64,000 nt of DNA from Ilex aquifolium. Lineage: Eukaryota; Streptophyta; Magnoliopsida; Aquifoliales; Aquifoliaceae. Every line of letters begins with the position of its first letter. The stretch's first letter is position 1. The notes under the pieces are model-generated. The model was not told the origin of the DNA, did no database searches, and saw nothing but the letters and a program-made list of their open reading frames with translations. The translations under genes and the position numbers were made by a program. Of this stretch, positions 34,873-47,640 are shown one piece after another. Location of the stretch: contig OX637393.1 of assembly GCA_951799425.1 (NCBI GenBank), positions 31,918,244-31,982,243 on the forward strand, given 5' to 3'.

Positions 34873-37180
34873 TGTGACGCCCCAATTTCCGGGGGTCCTA
34901 TATTAACCGTTGATCATCCTTCAACTCGCGGAATTACCCGTGGATGTCACTCAACCCAACACCACGACGATAGCATCCCCTTAGCTGGGATCATAACTCA
35001 CAAATGTAAACTGGATTCAATTATTCATTGGGTTCAACCAAGATCCAACATACCAGGATTTATACTCCATTATAGTCCATTTACATCATTGGAGGGAAGG
35101 AAAACATAGACCGAAAATAGGGTAAAACAGTTTAAAAATCTAAAAATTCTTGAGAGTGTACCGGTACTGCGTACCGGTATGGTTTGCCTACTGGAAAGTG
35201 CGTACCGGTATTTTCTGCCCAGTTTTGCCTTTTTCAACCATTTTTCATTTTCAATTCATTCCAAACCTCCCAAAATCATCCAATACATGTTTGATAAGAA
35301 TTCACATATAAAACATAATTTGTACAAGTTCCATTACAATTAATTCCATACATTTATACATCAAAATAGAATTTTCACAAAAGCTTTACAAAATAAACCA
35401 CAAAAGCCACAAGTTGGCTTTCTTCAACCTTGGGGCTCGAATTGGGAGCCGTCCGCCAGTGTACATCCCGCACCTGAAATGTTTTTCCCACGAAGGGTGA
35501 GCCAACGCCCAGTAGAGTAGATCCTACAAAGGCTACTCTTCCCTAGATGCTCATGCTCATGCAACATTCATTCCTTATAAGGATATGCATTCTAAGTTGG
35601 AATGCAACAATACCATGCCATGAAATGAGATGACACTCACTCATGCACTTCAACCCGAGTCCTCACCGACTCCCACTACACGATGCAATGCCAAAGTGTT
35701 TCATTCCATCATTTATGTTCACATCAAATGACATTTTCAAAACTAGGGTCTTTCTTGGGATTGGATATTCATGGACTTACACCAAGGGTCATCCATACCC
35801 ACACACTTTATGGACTCTTACACTAATGAAGTGCATCTCCCAAATCACCGGGCCTTGCACCCGAGAGGTCGTCATGCTTCTTCTTGCTAACCCCAACCCA
35901 ATTTATCATGCAACCAAGCAGCTTAGCTCGGTCTTCGACCCAACTTTTCCCAAGCCATACCGTCAATCACCAAGTGTGGTGTTGACATCAACCATGCACA
36001 CACCCATGTAATGAGATGCTCCCGTGCATATGCAATGTCATGTCCCATTTCATGCAACATAATGCTCAATATGCCAAGAACAACACATGAACAATTTCAA
36101 TATGTGCATTCAACTACAAATCATATCATAAGCATATGATTCCACAAGTTAAACTTAAGCATGTTATTTCAATTCAATTAAAACAACAATTTCCAAATAC
36201 TCATGACATTTCACCAAACACCTTCAAGGCATAATTTATATAACACATAGCATTCCTTTAATTTCACTAAGTTACATAGTAAATTACATGCAACTTCCAT
36301 ATACCAAAATCAAGCTAGCAATTAGCTTAAACCATTTCTATGCTCACTTTTCTATTTCTATAAACATAAACATACATATAAAAGTCTATCCATATGCATA
36401 AACATATCAAACCCTTAAACTACCAACATCTAAGGAAAGATTAATCCAAGGTAGGAAGAACCCTACCTCTTGAAGCTTGAAATGAAGACTAGGCTTCAAG
36501 AACACACCAAGAACAACCCCAAAAGCTCAAGACTATTGATTTCTCCAAAACTTTGCCTTTTGATTTTCGGTGAAACTCCTCGTTCTTGGTACCCACGCGT
36601 AGCCCTAGTCACGTTGAGCAACTTTAAGTCTTGGTCCAACGAATTCCGAGCGACGGAACTCCGGGAAATCGAAGGAGAAGCTTGAATAATCAAGATTTTC
36701 TCTCTTCTCTCTTCTCTCTCTATGGCCGGCTTAAGGGGCTGAACAATGGGATATTTCTGCTGAAATATCTCATTTAAGTCCCTATTTATAATTTTAAATG
36801 CTCGGCCTACGTCGCGCCACACGTCATTCGCTTAATCGGATCCGATTTCGTTCCGAAACGACTTATTTGATCTCGGTTTAAGTTCAAATTAATTTTATTT
36901 GAACTTTAATTCAATTTTAAGGAAATTTTATAAAATTTATTTATGGGGACGTTCGTGAGGTCATTCGCCACGCAGTCGCCTCGAACGACGTGTAAAAATC
37001 TGACTCTCTCGGAATTCGACGAAATTTGACAGGGTGACTAGATTTCGTGATACGAATCCAACGGCGAACTCCGTTTCCTCATCCGAGGTCTAGAGCATGA
37101 GTATTTCAAATAAGCATGAGGATGACAAATGACCATTTTGCCCTTATTCACAAAAAGTTCAAATTTGCCCGGGTTTTACA
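34873..37180 (-). repeat. 5' LTR of the Tekay-type element
   Basis: 2,308 bp, near-identical to 28778-31153. TATAAATA on the minus strand at 36783-36790, with a GA-rich leader downstream at about 36700-36722. Three TACCGGTA palindromes at 35159-35210 lie close to the primer-site end. Confidence 0.9.
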
Positions 37181-37810
37181 TTATGAGCTACTGAAGGCAT
37201 GTGCACATCAGGTGAGGCAATTGCTGACATGTGCAAATCGTGCCATGTTCCGTAGATGTTCAGCACATTGTGGGGAATGGCAGAATCACCCGCTATCCTT
37301 AAGGGTAAATCTGATTTGTGTATGTATTCCTAGCAATTGGGGATGTCAACTGCATGACTTAGTTGGCCAGAGTTGGATGGTGGCAACATTGCCTAGGCGG
37401 TTTGATTGCAATTGCCATTATATAGCTTTTATACACACATGTTGGGGTTTGCAGTAACCCTAGAGAGTTTGACCACGTTTTTGTAAGCAAACCCTTAGCC
37501 AAAAATCCTTTAAGTTTATTGAGAATAAAAAGGTTGGATTGTTTGGCCTGTAATCTTGTGTGTCTTTGTGTATTTGAAGCTTGTGCATATTTTGTTCGAT
37601 AGAGTGTTTCTGTGAACGATTGTGTGAGTTTGGCTAGGACAAAATATTAAATCTTGATGCCATCACAACATAAAAAATCGAGTTAAATTTGACCCCTAGT
37701 ATCATCAATATCCATTAAAATATCTATGTTGTTTAACGTAATAGGAAAAATGACTCCCTCTTGTTTGAACTACGTGTGGTGTATGCCTCCACTACGTGTA
37801 ATAACCATAT

Positions 37811-37979
37811 GATCTCTCAACTTCCTACATCTTCAATTGCTAATTCAATGAACCAACCGTAATTTATTATCTCTCAACTTCCTCCATCTTCAATTGCTGA
37901 TTCAATGAACCAAACGTAATTTATTATCTCTCAACTTCCTCCATCTTCAATTGCTGATTCAATGAACCAACCGTAATTG
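37811..37979. repeat. 57-bp minisatellite, three units (right arm)
   Basis: Reverse-complement counterpart of the four-unit array at 3703-3930, one unit shorter. Confidence 0.9.
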
Positions 37980-38431
37980 ATCCAACTTTCCATGCCGATC
38001 ATTCTCCATGGCACCAACCAACTCCCATTCTCCCCTTGGCAATGTTTTTTAATGTGTAAGGATAATTATTATTACACTGAAACATTACCCATTATAATTA
38101 AAAATAATGTTATTGGGACCTAGATTATTGACCTAATTCAATACAATTATTGATATAACAATGAATCCCATTTAACATTAGAACATATTGCTGATTTAAC
38201 GATTGCAGTGAATTAGATCAATAAATTAGGTCATTAAATTATGTTCAAGGAGCATTGCACTATAACTAAAACACAATACGTCCACACTAACATATACATA
38301 TAAACATGTAAAAAAAACTTGAAAAAAGAGGCATGATAAAACTTACAAATAAAAAATTGACCTTTTAACCTTCTGATTGAAAGAAACTAGCGAAAATAAG
38401 AGATGATTCCCTCTCGATCCTCGAAATTCAG

Positions 38432-38546
38432 TTTTTTTTTTTTGGTCATACAATATTATTGAGAGGGTGGTGACGAGATTCGAACTCATGACCTTAAAGT
38501 CCCATAACAAAAATAATAGCCATTGGAGCAGATGCTAACCTCATCC
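38432..38546 (-). mobile_element. tRNA-derived SINE (right copy)
   Basis: Reverse-complement partner of 3131-3247. On the minus strand it reads GGATGAGGTTAGCATCTGCT, then a B-box-like GAGTTCGAATCTCG and an A-rich tail. Confidence 0.55.
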
Positions 38547-39024
38547 TTTAAATTGAGTCAAACTGTAGATAATGAAGTCCAGTGAACCACAAAAGCAAGA
38601 TGAAAACCTTCTCCGAAGACTCTTATCATTATTGCAGACTCTTAAGGCCAGAATCCATGCAATTTTCACAGAGAGTGATGTGGTCAAATCCTAATCTCAC
38701 CATTCTTATAGGGCAATTTCATTATCTTAAAAATCCTTTATTTGTAGTTAGATCTAACTCGGTTAATAAAAAAAAAAGAAAAGAAACTAGATTTAACTCG
38801 AGAGAGGATCCTGATGAACGATATTTTTATGAGTGTGATGATTAGTACTTAAAAGTAGCATTTTACTATGCCTTTTTTAGACTAATTGTACTTTGATAGA
38901 GTTTAAGTGATGTATTTTCAGGTCCTAAACTGAACAAGGACTCAAGAACAACAAGTATCACACTTGAATGTAACACCAACACATTAGGGCACAAAATTGA
39001 AGAAGCTTGGAGCACAGCCAGAAC

Positions 39025-39318
39025 GTTCGAACGTCCACTTGAACTGTAGCAGTCCTGACTGCTGAGAGAAGGCGTGTTGCAACCAAGAAAGAAGACTCTG
39101 AAGCTCTGAGGCACTTGAGTGTCACGTTCGAACGCCAACTCACATTCGAACGTCCACTTGAGTTGATTGAGGACCAGACTACTGCATAGAGTGTGGAAAT
39201 GAACTTCACAGAAGACCACATACCACTCGAGTGAGAGGGTCAGAGCACATCTAGCGTTCGAACGCCCATAATGCAAAGACAGAAGAAACGTTCAAACGCC
39301 AACTCACATTCGAACGTT
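39025..39318 (+). promoter_or_regulatory. GTTCGAAC palindrome cluster in LTR of Athila B
   Basis: Three exact GTTCGAAC palindromes (39025, 39126, 39256) plus ATTCGAAC (two) and GTTCAAAC variants, mostly extended as ACGTTCGAACGTCC or GCGTTCGAACGCC. They lie 95-390 bp upstream of the TATA box at 39411. Confidence 0.6.
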
Positions 39319-40462
39319 CTCCACAGACTGGCAGCAGAGTAGTTGGTTTTTCACTTGGACTTGGGCGGCATACACTATTCCTTCACCCCCTCTTGGCTCC
39401 TCCTCTTGCCTATAAATACTCCCATTGTTGGAGAGCTAAGGGAGACCAAGTAGAGAGGTTGATGGAGGCTTAGACTCTCACCAATATTGTTGTAGAGTAA
39501 TTTTACATTTTCTTATATGAAGTAGTTGTTTTAGAGATTAGTTTGGCTTAGTCCAACATCTCTTAGCTTGTTATAAAATCAGTCTTATGCTTATGCTTTC
39601 ATTTTCATGCATAGAGGGAGATAGCTTACCTTTGGTTGTGGATCACCCTCCAAAAGTGACTATCTTTCTTCTACTTTCAATTTGTGTATCATTCACTTCC
39701 ATTGCTTGAGCTTCCTTCTTCCCTTAGAGGAGTGAAACTCTTCCACTTTTCTAGAGCTTCGCCAAATCCGTGAAGGGTGGAACGTGATTCACTCATTCTT
39801 TGTTGAAGATCGGCTCCTTGTTTATTGTACTTTGTTTTGTGAACCCTCTACTTGGAGGAATGAGCATCACTCACTTTTCTAGCTTTACCAAAGCCATGAA
39901 GAGTGAGTAGTTTCTCATTCACTCTTTAGTAAGAGGAGAATGGCATGTATAAATTATCCGGATGTTAAATTTGTGCAATTTCGATTATGCTTAATGCTAT
40001 ATATTCCCCATGCTTATTGAATGATTGATTGCATCTAGAAAAGGTAAGGTACTTTGTATAACCAAGAGTTCTTTCTATAACATAGATAACTCTTGTATAG
40101 AAAGACTCATTGGTTCAAGGCAAGTACCCCGGCTAGATCTTCATGACTACCCTTCAATCTTCACCATTATTGTGCTTCAATTAAAGAATGAAAATGGAAC
40201 ATTAATGTCATGATTGGATATCTTGTAGAAACACTTGCTTGTTTGTAGACAGGTTAAGTCTCGGCACAGACAATTCTTGTAAATTTCTAGAAAGACATCG
40301 GAATTATGTTCTTAATTCTCTTAATCCACCTTTATCTTCCGATTAACCTGCTGTTGACACGGGGGTTAATTGAGTTATCAAGCACAAGTGTAACAAACCG
40401 GATAATTAACTACATGTCTAGATCCTTAAACTAAAGAGTGACTCTTTTACATTAGAGCTTAT

Positions 40463-41543
40463 TGATTAAGGTCTAATAATCACATTTATTACTAGGAAAG
40501 ATTGATTATTTAATTATAAAAGTGTGATAAATATAAAAGTTTATCCAAGTTCGGATGTTATGCTATCAAATGTTGATTTGTGTTAATTTGCAGGAAAAAA
40601 ACATAATTTTGGAGATAAATTATGGGAAGAGGAAGCATAGCTCAAGGGAAAGCACACTGGAAAGTGCGTCCGGACGGAAGAAGATTACACGTCCGGACGC
40701 GAGTGGCAGAAAGACGATCAGTAGAAGAATAAACTCACTGGAAGTTGCGTCCGGACGGTTGAGGGACGTGCGTCCGGACGCATGTCAAGGATCTGCTGAT
40801 GCCAGACTTAGAATTCTAACGAAAATCAATCTCTTTCCTAGGAAGTTATAAATACAAATTGAAGACCTTGTAAACGGGACTTTTTTTGGCTCACGAATTC
40901 ATTTAGTTTGTTTTGCAATTCTTTTATCATGTTTGGCTAGAAGGTTAAGCTAGGGCTAGGGAAAACCTCTCAATGAAGTACGGTATTATTATTGACTTTG
41001 TACTTAATGATTTATGATATTGTGTTAATTTAATTTCTGATCTTTTAGCAACGTTTTTATTCTGTAAAAACTCCTGAGTTGTTGTGCCACGTACATCGAT
41101 TGCTTGAGTTTCCCTGCGAATAAATAACTGGTTACTCCACGCTTGAAGTATTAGCATTATTTCATAAAATGATATGATTGATTTATTATTCAGGTTCTTG
41201 AATAATCCTTTGATTATAACTTTTGGTTTCATTACTTGATTTGTTACTTGGATTAACCGACATCTAATTCCTGTTTCAAATTAAGTCTTGAGTCTTTAGT
41301 TATTGCCGTATGAAATTGAGAGGGAGTACCTGATGCCCTAGTATTTTTATTACTGTTTTAATTATTAAAATCAATTGTTTTCATTCAACAACTCTTCAAA
41401 CAAACTTTGCCCTTTTAGGTTATTTTTTTGTATTCGTGTGATTGTTTTCTTGTTACAATTCCTTGTGGGATCGACCTCGGACTTTCGAGAATATATTACT
41501 CTGCTCAACCTACGCTTGGGTTTACAATTCTAAAGTTGAAGCA
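40463..41543 (+). repeat. 5' LTR of Athila A
   Basis: TGATTAAGG...GTTGAAGCA. Four GTCCGGAC palindromes (40668, 40691, 40749, 40772) precede TATAAATA at 40847-40854; transcription should start about 30 bp further on. Confidence 0.95.
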
Positions 41544-41549
41544 ATTTTT

Positions 41550-41567
41550 TGGCGCCGTTGCCGGGGA
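41550..41567 (+). other. Primer binding site of Athila A, tRNA-Asp type
   Basis: TGGCGCCGTTGCCGGGGA, six bases after the LTR end, the primer site typical of Athila elements. Confidence 0.9.
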
Positions 41568-41733
41568 ATTGAAAAACAAGGAGCCATCACATCTTTTGAG
41601 GTTTTCGGTATTTGCGATTCGTCGGAGAACCGGTAACTTCGTTTCAATTTCTTTTATTCTTATTTTATGGCAATTTATTTACTTTTTGTCATTTAGTTAG
41701 ATTTCTGTTTTATTTAGTTTGTTTAGTTGTTTT

Positions 41734-42906
41734 ATGAGCTCTTGGCATTGTGATTTGAGTGGTCGTTTAATAAGAGAAGATTTAGATACTCTGTTTGGAA
41801 ATCTATTTGGTTCATCTGATTTAAATTATTCTTTGCACACAATGGCTGCTAATCCTAACAATAATAGGCGGAATGAACTTCCCGAACATGAGGACCATAT
41901 TGATAGAGTAAGCAATCATGATGAGAACGATGTGGATAATTTGAATGCTAATCAGGGTAGGACTTTGCGTGAATATCTACAACCTGTACTACTCACTGAA
42001 CCTTCATGCATTATTTTTCCATTGAATGCCATTAATTTTGCTTTCAAACTTGGCATGATTCAATTACTCCCAAAGTTCCTTGGTATAGGTGAAGAAAACT
42101 CATATTTACACATCAGAGAATTTGAGGATGTATGTGCTACGTTCCATGACCAGAATGTTTCAATGGATATAGTCAGGCTGAAGCTATTTCCTTTTTCATT
42201 AAAGGAAAAAGCTAAAACTTGGTTATATTCATTAAGATCTAGGTCTATAGGTACATGGCAAGAGATGCATAAACAATTTTTAAAGAAATTTTTTCCCACA
42301 CATCGCACAAACTCTTTAAAAAGACAAATAATGAATTTTTCTCAAAAGGAGTCTGAAAATTTTTATCAAAGTTGGGAAAGATTTAAAGACCTTCTTGCAT
42401 CTTGTCCACATCATGGTTATGAGAGCTGGCGCGTGATAAGTTTCTTTTATAAGGGTTTAGGCCCACAGTTGCGTCAATTTATTGAGATGATGTGTAATTG
42501 TGATTTTATGAATAAGGAACCAGATGATGCTTTTGACTATTTAGATCAATTAGCAGAGAGTGCACAATCTTGGGACACTACATCTTAGGAACCACCTAAA
42601 GGTAAAACTGCACAATCATCATCATCTAGTGGGGGTAAGTACCAGTTGAGGGAAGAAGATGATATTGGGGCTAGGATTGCCACCTTAGCTAGGAGGGTAG
42701 AAGCCATGGAATACAAAAGGGTTAATGAGGTTGACATGATACCTGTTGAGGAAGTTTGTAGCTTTTGTGAAATCCCTGGACACCCAGTTAAGCAGTGTCC
42801 AACATTGCCTATTTTAAAGGAAGTTTTGCATGACCAAGCAAATGCTGCAAACAATTTTTCAAAACCTTACAATAATCTTTATTCAAATACATACAATCCG
42901 GGGTAG
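41734..42906 (+). pseudogene. gag of Athila A with two in-frame TAG codons
   Basis: Starts at ATG 41734 (the open frame runs a little further upstream without an ATG). The capsid-like region contains TLREYLQP, HIREFEDVCATF, KTWLYSLRS, FFPTHRTNSLKRQIMNF and YQSWERFKDLLASCPHH. A TAG at 42586-42588 interrupts it; the frame continues through the CCHC knuckle CSFCEIPGHPVKQC (about 42761) to a second TAG at 42903-42905, where the family normally has tryptophan (NPGW), and then passes without a shift into the protease-polymerase frame at 43012. Apart from these two codons the frame is open from gag into pol. Confidence 0.9.
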
Positions 42907-43011
42907 AAGAATCATCCCAATTTTAGTTGGAGGAATGAAAATCATGCATCACAACCACCTCAACAAAATTCCTCCAATGTTGCACCTTATGTCCCACCCC
43001 CTAAGAGAAGT

Positions 43012-46000
43012 ATGGAGGAAGCATTGACACAGTTCATGCAGAGTCAGACAAACTATTATAGACAAAATACTCAGGCCATTGATGATCTCAGAAGTACAGT
43101 CAATCAAACCACACAGGCTTTAAATGATATTAGGAGTGCAATCACTAAACTGACTATTGACCCTTGTCATCAGGAGAAAGGTAAGTTCCCAGCACAACCA
43201 CAACCAAATCCACAGGGTCAATTTTTTGTGAATGACACTGGCACTTCTAATACTGAGCATGAACATGTAAAGTCTATCACCACACTCCGTAGTGGGAAAG
43301 AAATTGATAAAACCATTCCTTCTAAAACTCAAAAATATGAGAAAATTTCAAAACTTACGGAGAGTGATGATAAACTTAACTCCTCTGAAGTTAATGAGCC
43401 TGAGAAGTATGTCCCTCCTACACCATTCCCACAGAGATTGATTACTTCTACCAAGCCTCATATGCACAATGATATGTTAGAGATCTTTAAGCAGGTAAAA
43501 ATCAATATTCCCTTGTTGGATGTCATTAAACAAATACCTTCTTATGCAAAGTTTTTGAAAGAATTATGCACTGTCAAAAGGAAATTGAATGTGCAAAAGA
43601 AGGCATTTTTGACTGAGCATGTATCCTCCATCATACAGCATAACACTCCACCAAAGTATAAAGACCCAGGTTGCCCTACTATTTCTTGTGTCATAGGCAA
43701 CCACAGAATTGAACAGGCTTTACTGGATCTTGGAGCTAGTGTGAACTTGCTCCCTTATTCAGTATATGAACAATTAGGGTTAGATGAGTTAAAACCCACT
43801 TCGGTTACACTCCAATTAGCTGACAGATCAATAAAAATACCGAGGGGTATGGTGGAGGATGTCTTAGTGCAGGTTGATAAATTTTATTTTCCCGTGTATT
43901 TTATAATTTTGGATACTCAACCTGTATTAAATGCTAATGCTCAAATTCCTGTTATTTTAGGCAGACCATTCCTAGCAACTTCAAATGCTTTAATTAATTG
44001 CAGGAATGGTGTGATGAAATTAACTTTTGAGAATATGACATTAGAACTCAATATTTTTCATGTGTGCAAACAACCAGGGAATGTTGATGAGGATGTGCAC
44101 GAAGTTAATATGATTGAGTCTATTGTTCCAAGTAGAGTATATGATTCTTCTTTATTTGATCAACTTGAAGCATGCTTGCTTGAACAATCTTCTATGATAG
44201 AGATAGATGAACATAATTCTAAAATTTCTGTTTCGACTGATTTGTTAAACTCTTCACAGGTACTTGAAATGAAAGAGTTGAGACAGAAATTTGAGGAGCT
44301 TCCACCAAGAATTGAACCACCAATCCCATCCAGTGATAAAGCTCCCAAGCTTGACCTCAAGCAGTTACCGGTTGAGTTAAAGTATGCATTCTTAGGAGAT
44401 GATGCAACTTATCCGATAATAATTTCTTCTCAATTAAATTCAGCACAGGAAGGTATGTTATTACAACTTCTTAGAGAGCATAAAAATGCAATTGGCTGGA
44501 CTTTAGCAGATATAAAAGGAATTAGTCCATTGGTTTGCACTCACAAGATTTATTTGGAAGATAATGCTAAAACATCTAGGGAAATGCAACGTAGACTAAA
44601 TCCACATATGAAAGAAGTTGTAAAGAAGGAAGTGCTGAAATTGTTAGATATAGGAATTATTTACCCTATTGCAGACAGCAAATGGGTAAGTCTCACACAG
44701 GTAGTTCCTAAGAAATCTGGAATCACTGTAGTTGCTAATGAGAATAATGAACTTGTACCAACTAGGACAGTCACTGGTTGGAGAATGTGCATTGACTACA
44801 GAAAGTTAAATTCTGTAATTAGAAAATATCACTTCCCTTTACCTTTTATGGATCAAATTTTAGAAAGGGTAGCATCGCATTTGTACTACTGTTTTCTAGA
44901 TGGCTATTCAGGATATAACCAAATTGAGATTGCTCTAGAAGATCAAGAGAAAACCACATTTACTTGCCCTTTTGGTACTTTTGCGTATCGAATGATGCCT
45001 TTTGGACTTTGCAATGCACCTGCGACCTTTCAAAGGTGCATGCTAAGTATTTTCAGTGATATGGTAGAGCGTTTTCTTGAAGTTTTCATGGATAATTTTA
45101 CTGTTTTTGGTGATGCTTATGATGAATGTTTGCCAAATTTAGAGAAAGTGCTTATTCGATGTGAAGAAAAGAACCTTGTGCTTAATTGGGAAAAATGTCA
45201 TTTTATGGTTCAAAAGGGAATTGTTCTTGGTCACATCGTCTCATTTGAGGGAATCCAGGTAGATAGAGCTAAGATAGAATTAATTGCTAATTTACCTTCT
45301 CCCAAAACCCTTAAGGACATTAGATCTTTCTTGGGTCATGCTGGTTTCTATCGAAGATTTATAAAAGATTTTAGCTCTATATCTAGACTACTTTGTAATC
45401 TCCTAGGGAAAGATATACCATTTGAGTGGGATGAGTTATGCCAAGAGGCTTTTGATAAGCTAAAAGGTATGCTCATCACTGCTCCAATTATGCAACCCCC
45501 AAATTGGAGTCTTCCCTTTGAAATCACGTGTGATGCTAGTGACTATGATGTAGGGGCAGTTTTAGGGCAGAGGGATGAGAAAAAGCCACATGTCATTTAC
45601 TATGCTAGTAGAACATTAAACAATGCGCAGATGAATTATTCTACCACAGAAAAGGAATTACTAGCCATAGTGTTTGCCCTTGACAAGTTTAGGTCATACT
45701 TAGTAGGGTCACCTATTGTTATCTTCACAGACCATGCAGCTCTCAAGTACTTATTAACTAAGAAGGATACTAAACCAAGACTACTAAGGTGGATCCTATT
45801 ACTCCAAGAATTTGATTTAACTATTAAAGATAAAAAAGGAGTAGAGAATGTAGTGGCCGACCATTTGTCTAGACTTGTGAATGATAAGGCCATAGAGACA
45901 GTGCCGATCAAGGACACTTTCCCTGATGAACAATTGCTGGCAGTTTCTGCAGTACCTTGGTTTGCTGATATAGTGAATTTTCTTGTTACAGGTAACATGC

Positions 46001-46296
46001 CACCAACTTGGACTACATTGGATAGGAGGAAGTTCTTAGTTGAGGTAAAAAGTTTCTTCTGGGATGACCCATACCTTTTCAAATATTGCTCAGATCAAAT
46101 TATCCGGAGATGTGTGCCCGATGATGAGGTAAGTAGCATTCTATCTTTTTGTCATTCGGGAGCATGTGGAGGCCACTTTTCTATGAAAAAGACCGCTGCA
46201 AAGTTTTGCAGTGCGGATTTTATTGGCCGACAATTTTTAAGGATGCATATAATTTTTGTAAGGTGTGTGAGCGATGTCAAAAACTGGGGGGATTAA
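43012..46296 (+). pseudogene. Protease, reverse transcriptase and RNase H of Athila A
   Basis: 1,094 codons. Retropepsin with the Athila-style active site LLDLGASVNLLP (about residue 240). RT motifs GWRMCIDYRKLN, YCFLDGYSGYNQI and FGLCNAPATFQRCM. The catalytic box reads VFMDNFTVF (about 45082-45108) where active relatives have MDDF, so one metal-binding aspartate is asparagine, a GAT to AAT change. RNase H has CDASDYDVGAVLGQ, TEKELLAIVFAL and DHAALKYL. The frame runs into the integrase zinc module (CHSGACGGHFSMKKTA) and then goes out of frame by one missing A near 46200, so the last about 30 residues are spurious. Confidence 0.95.
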
Positions 46297-47246
46297 CCCG
46301 TAAAAATATGATGCCTCTAAATCCAATTTTGATAATATAAATTTTTGACTGTTGGGGCATAGATTTCATGGGACCTTTTCCCCCATCTTTTGGATATATG
46401 TACATTTTAGTGGGAGTAGACTATGTTTCTAAGTGGGTCGAAGCTATACCATGCCGGACAAATGATCATAAAGTTGTTTTGAAATTTCTAAAAGAAAATA
46501 TTTTGTCCAGATTTGGTATACCTCGAGCCATTATCAGTGATGGGGGATTGCACTTTTGTAATAGACCTTTTGAGAATTTAATGAAAAAATACGGTGTAAC
46601 ACATAAAGTTGCAACTCCTTATCACCCTCAGACAAGTGGGCAAGCAGAGCTAGCCAATCGGGAGATTTCTTACATTTTGGAAAAAACAGTGAACCCCGAT
46701 CGTAAAGATTGGTCGTTACGACTAATTGATGCGTTATGGGCATACCGAACTGCATACAAAACCCCGATTGGCATGTCTCCGTACAGATTGGTTTATGAAA
46801 AAGCTTGCCACTTACCTGTGGAACTAGAACATAAGGCATACTAGGCCATTAAGATGTTCAATTTTAGCTTTGACAAAGCTGGTGCCTTGCGAAAATTACA
46901 ATTAAATGAGCTTGAGGAGATTAGAAATGAAGCCTATGAGAATTCTAGGATTAGTAAGGAACGAATGAAGGTGTTCCATGATAAGAATATTGTGCGTAAA
47001 ACGTTTACACCTGCACAGAAAGTTCTGTTATATAATTCTAGGCTTCACATCTTCAAAGGAAAGCTTCGAACTAGATGGAGTGGTTCGTACATTGTTAAGG
47101 AGGTATTCCCCTATGGAACAATAGAGATTGAGAATCCCAATAATGGGAACACCTTTAAAGTTAACGGACAACGACTGAAACCATTCTTGGAGGAAGGTAT
47201 TGTTGAAGTGGAATCCATCGAATTGATGGATCCCCATTATGAATAA
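46195..47246 (+). pseudogene. Integrase of Athila A
   Basis: Continues pol in a shifted frame: CKVCERCQKLG completes the HHCC zinc module. The core has [20 protein letters not shown] and [16 protein letters not shown] (the DDE triad residues are visible). The tail runs FTPAQKVLLYNSRLHIFKGKLRTRW to FLEEGIVEVESIEL and a final stop at 47244-47246. A TAA at 46338-46340 (before IFDCWG) and a TAG at 46842-46844 (KAY stop AIK, family W) break it. Confidence 0.9.
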
Positions 47247-47640
47247 TCTGTCTCTAACCATTTGCTGTATGCTGTTGTATATTAATGTATTTTGTTTTCT
47301 TTTTATTTTTCTACAGATGCATGAGCACATTTTACGCGCATCCGGTATGTTCTTCCTATCCCTTATTTGATCTTACTTTCCGCATTATTACATTGAGGAC
47401 AATGTAAATTTTTGAGTGGGGGGGGGGGGTGGAGCATACTTGATTAATGGATATGAATTTTTGAGTTTGTTGTGCACATGCAGCTGCAGCTGTGTTATTC
47501 TGTAAAAAAAAAAAAAAATGATGCAAACGTTTTTTTTATGTAGTTTTGTAGTTTTTTTTGGGACTTAGGAGTTTTTATGAGTAAGGTGTAGCAATTTGGG
47601 AGGAACAAGTTAGAAATTGAAAATTTTTCTAAGTATGGAA

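Larger units (their letters stand above)
28778..37180 (-). mobile_element. Tekay-type Ty3/gypsy retrotransposon lacking gag
   Basis: An 8,403-bp element on the minus strand with two long LTRs, a primer site, a purine tract and TTATG target duplications (28773-28777, 37181-37185). Pol order protease remnant, RT, RNase H, integrase, C-terminal tail fits Ty3/gypsy, and the RT style plus over 2-kb LTRs suggests the Tekay/Del chromovirus clade. The internal region is only 3.7 kb: gag, the CCHC knuckle and the protease active site are missing between the leader and 34575. It would need proteins from elsewhere to move. Confidence 0.9.
28087..37670 (+). mobile_element. 3' LTR of element C (right copy), split by Tekay-type insertion
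   Basis: TGTTACACCC at 28087 to GCCATCACAACA at 37670. After removal of the inserted element and one TTATG copy it is 1,176 bp, matching the 1,179-bp uninterrupted LTR at 4067-5245. Confidence 0.8.
24890..38838 (+). repeat. Right arm of the large inverted duplication
   Basis: Reverse-complement partner of 2842-8277, interrupted by the Tekay-type element (28778-37180) and ended by Athila B at 38839. It keeps the junction of the gypsy pol fragment with AT-rich DNA at about 25458, which the left arm has lost. Confidence 0.85.

Noticed and set aside
40555..40851. Frames within the Athila LTR (for example 98 codons rich in SGRKKI)
   Set aside because: Produced by the palindromic GTCCGGAC repeats in non-coding LTR sequence.
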